Source: Peribacillus deserti
GTDB lineage: Bacteria > Bacillota > Bacilli > Bacillales > DSM-1321
Length of the DNA: 64,000 nucleotides
NCBI RefSeq assembly: GCF_016909175.1
Contig: NZ_JAFBFI010000002.1
Coordinates: forward strand, 395,954-459,953
Direction: 5' to 3'
In this document: in pieces, positions 62,046-64,000 of the stretch
How the letters are laid out: every line of letters starts with the position of its first letter
How positions within the stretch are numbered: position 1 is the stretch's first letter
Position numbers and translations under genes: made by a program
The notes under the pieces: model-generated
Told to the model about the DNA's origin: nothing
Databases searched by the model: none
The model's input: the letters and a program-made list of their open reading frames with translations, nothing else

Positions 62046-63878
62046 TTGTTAAAGGTTCTCTCCACTTCAGCTCTATCACTGGCATTAGCAGGATCACTGG
62101 TTCTGCCGGGTCTGCAATCTGAAGATAGCCATAAGCCCGTTAAAAGTACATACAGCATTGATCTGGCGCATCATGTGGGGGTTGCACCAGAATTAGCTGA
62201 GGAGGCTAAAAAGCTTGGCATTGATCTCTCTAAGGTCGATCCAGCAGAAAAAGCTGCTAATGGTACAAAGTTTGAACAAGCTGGTGATAACCATACAGCT
62301 TACAAAAAAGCGACTGGTGATATTCCAGTATTGGTTATTCTGGCCAAATTTAAGGATGGAGACGAGCCAGTCGGCGATCTCCCAGGTCAGGTACCGGCCC
62401 ATTATTACGAGGATTTAATTTTTGGCAAGGAGTACAATCCATACGAATTGGATTTTTTTAAAAAATATGCTGAAGTTAATGGCGTCAAAGCTCCTATAGA
62501 CCGGACAATGCAAAATGCCTACAAGGAATCCAGCTACGGCAAAACAAATCTTGTCCGTAAAGAAAACACCGAATTTGCATGGGTTGAGCTTCCAAAAGGA
62601 GCTTCTTACTATCTAGACCAGGAAGGTAAATATGCCGAGAACGGCAAATATGTAAATGGAAACGTAAACGGAGATGCGCATACAGGTGAATTCGTCCGAG
62701 ACTTATTAAAAGCGGCAGATGAGCAGGTAGATTTTTCTAAGTATGCAGAAAATGGCGAAGTACCGAATATTTTCGTCATCCATGAGGGTACAGGTGCTGA
62801 GTGGAGCAGTGATCCGGCACAGTTCTGGTCTCATAAATGGAGCTTATTAAGTGCTTTATACTATGGAAAATATTATGAAACTGGTAAAACCTCTGATGTT
62901 CACGCTGGCCTGTCACAATCAGCATGGATTAACAAGACTGTTTCTGAAGACATGACGTATGACGGCGTAGTCGTTAATAATTACAACATCCAGCCCGCGA
63001 TAGGCGGAAACGTGGCCGGCTTTAATGCGGCAACAGGAGACTATGATGAAGCATCAAAAACAGGTCCATTCCCTGCACAGACAGGTGTATACGCTCACGA
63101 ATTTGGACATGCTCTAGGGCTACCTGATTTCTATGATACCGTGTATACTTCTGAAGGTGTTGGAAATTATTCAATGATGTCAGGCGGATCCTGGATGCGC
63201 TATCCGGATGCAAATGCATATTCCGGTAACTCTCCAACACACTTTGATCCATTCTCTAAAATCTTCTTAGGCTGGGTAACTCCAAAAGAAGTGAAGCCTG
63301 AGGATGGAGTCCAAACGATAACTCTCCCAGCGATAAATAAAGCTGCAGCCGATAACGGCATCGTTAAAATGGAAGTGCCTGGTTCTAACGGCACCGAGTA
63401 CTTCTTATTTGAAAATGTCCAGCAGGATGGCTTTAACAAAGGGTTAATCCGCCAGGGAGCAGACTCAAAAGGTTTGCTTGCATGGCATGTAGATGAAAAT
63501 GTCATCAGCCTGTACCAGACCGCAGGCTTCCGTCCGAATAATGTGGAAAACTGGATGAACAAGCGCTTCCAGTATAACCAGTCACAAACGGCTAGCAATG
63601 GAGAGGTAGTCACACACTACGGTTTATCCGTCCTTCAGAAGGATGGTCTGTATGAGCTTGAGAAAAACCTCAACCGAGGCAATGCTGGGGACTTTTTCAA
63701 ATCAGGTTCTAAGATAACTCCGGTATCTGGAAATGTTCATTCAGGCTCCTACTACTTCTGGAAGGGCTACAGCTCTACTCCAGCAGATTCTGGAATTCAT
63801 GTAACAGACATCAAGGAAAACAAGGATGGCTCAATCACTGCAAAATTCTATTACAATTTTAATGAATCTACAAAGTAA
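62046..63878 (+). CDS. secreted immune inhibitor A-type (M6) metalloprotease
   Basis: A 610-residue secreted protease. Signal peptide MLKVLSTSALSLALAGSLVL, a propeptide-like region to ~90, then the M6 catalytic domain with the metzincin-like zinc motif HEFGHALGLPDFYD and the downstream Met-turn region YSMMSGGSWM. It resembles InhA of B. cereus, which degrades host and environmental proteins, but is shorter than full-length InhA (~790), lacking most of the C-terminal extension. The TTG at 62046 follows AAAGGAG by 8 bases; in-frame codons at 62037 and 62040 lie on or too near that site. Confidence 0.88.
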   Translation: MLKVLSTSALSLALAGSLVLPGLQSEDSHKPVKSTYSIDLAHHVGVAPELAEEAKKLGIDLSKVDPAEKAANGTKFEQAGDNHTAYKKATGDIPVLVILAKFKDGDEPVGDLPGQVPAHYYEDLIFGKEYNPYELDFFKKYAEVNGVKAPIDRTMQNAYKESSYGKTNLVRKENTEFAWVELPKGASYYLDQEGKYAENGKYVNGNVNGDAHTGEFVRDLLKAADEQVDFSKYAENGEVPNIFVIHEGTGAEWSSDPAQFWSHKWSLLSALYYGKYYETGKTSDVHAGLSQSAWINKTVSEDMTYDGVVVNNYNIQPAIGGNVAGFNAATGDYDEASKTGPFPAQTGVYAHEFGHALGLPDFYDTVYTSEGVGNYSMMSGGSWMRYPDANAYSGNSPTHFDPFSKIFLGWVTPKEVKPEDGVQTITLPAINKAAADNGIVKMEVPGSNGTEYFLFENVQQDGFNKGLIRQGADSKGLLAWHVDENVISLYQTAGFRPNNVENWMNKRFQYNQSQTASNGEVVTHYGLSVLQKDGLYELEKNLNRGNAGDFFKSGSKITPVSGNVHSGSYYFWKGYSSTPADSGIHVTDIKENKDGSITAKFYYNFNESTK

Positions 63879-63913
63879 TTCTCTAAAACGAGGACCCCGA
63901 ACCAGTGAACTAT

Positions 63914-63966
63914 AACCCGATTAATGGACACTAAATTAAAAGTGCCCCTTAATCGGGTTTTTCTAT
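63914..63966 (+). terminator. terminator of the M6 protease gene
   Basis: 11-bp arms AACCCGATTAA / TTAATCGGGTT with a 24-base loop and a T-run after it. Confidence 0.85.
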
Positions 63967-64000
63967 GTCATCAGGAAGAAAACCCGTTTATAATAAAAGA

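Overview
The window looks like chromosome from an aerobic, spore-forming member of the Bacillaceae (Bacillus, Metabacillus or Cytobacillus-like). The reasons are a GerA/GerB/GerC germinant-receptor operon, CotX/CotW-type coat genes, a DUF3231 gene, thermolysin-type (M4) and immune-inhibitor-A-type (M6) secreted proteases, AT-rich sequence, strong AGGAGG-type ribosome sites and frequent TTG/GTG starts. No rRNA, tRNA, CRISPR array or complete insertion sequence was seen.

Layout. 0-5 kb: small genes, a first RsbR-type STAS protein, a lipoprotein gene stopped at codon 3, and a YdjM-like membrane hydrolase. 5-9.3 kb: spore germination operon in the order D-B-A-C. 9.4-18.2 kb: FAD amine oxidase, DUF3231 and membrane genes, a VanW gene split by an amber codon, and a large SWIM/SNF2 helicase. 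18.5-26 kb: GAF protein, then a surface-polysaccharide cluster (three GT4 glycosyltransferases, a ManC-type GDP-mannose enzyme, a CgeD-like GT2). 26-33.3 kb: an EAL protein and an RsbY/RsbM/RsbK-type sigma-B input module with a good sigma-B promoter in front of rsbY. A 1.1-kb transposase-less cassette carrying a peptidase E-like gene sits in the shared terminator of rsbY and rsbM. 34-38 kb: a two-subunit GMC dehydrogenase and an M4 protease. 38.7-41.1 kb: small genes, including a decayed MerR gene coupled to an SRPBCC gene. 41.6-46.3 kb: sulfate ABC operon with YezD and an Rrf2 regulator. 47-53.9 kb: assorted small genes, a second RsbR paralogue, a Bacillaceae structured repeat and a nucleotidyltransferase. 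54-58.2 kb: Fur-type EfeOBU iron uptake. 58.3-63.9 kb: aminopeptidase P, spore coat genes and the M6 protease.

How the genes work together. RsbK (hybrid kinase), RsbM (CheR-type methylase) and RsbY (receiver-PP2C phosphatase) form a stress-signalling chain that would release sigma-B. Two stressosome-type RsbR proteins in the same window suggest a second input route. The Ger operon, the CotX/CotW pair and possibly the CgeD-like glycosyltransferase belong to spore formation and germination. The efe operon and the sulfate operon are self-contained uptake units, each with a visible regulatory palindrome.

Most unusual signals. Five intergenic loci each carry short, degenerate tandem repeats with the same period of about 20-21 bp (two helical turns) but a different core word at each locus. 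The peptidase E cassette has imperfect 25-bp inverted ends, an 11-bp palindromic target duplication and subterminal octamers, and its removal on paper restores a textbook bidirectional terminator. Several otherwise healthy genes carry single-base lesions (lipoprotein, VanW, MerR, a probable frameshift at 33.8 kb, and an ATT in place of a start codon at 49.6 kb).
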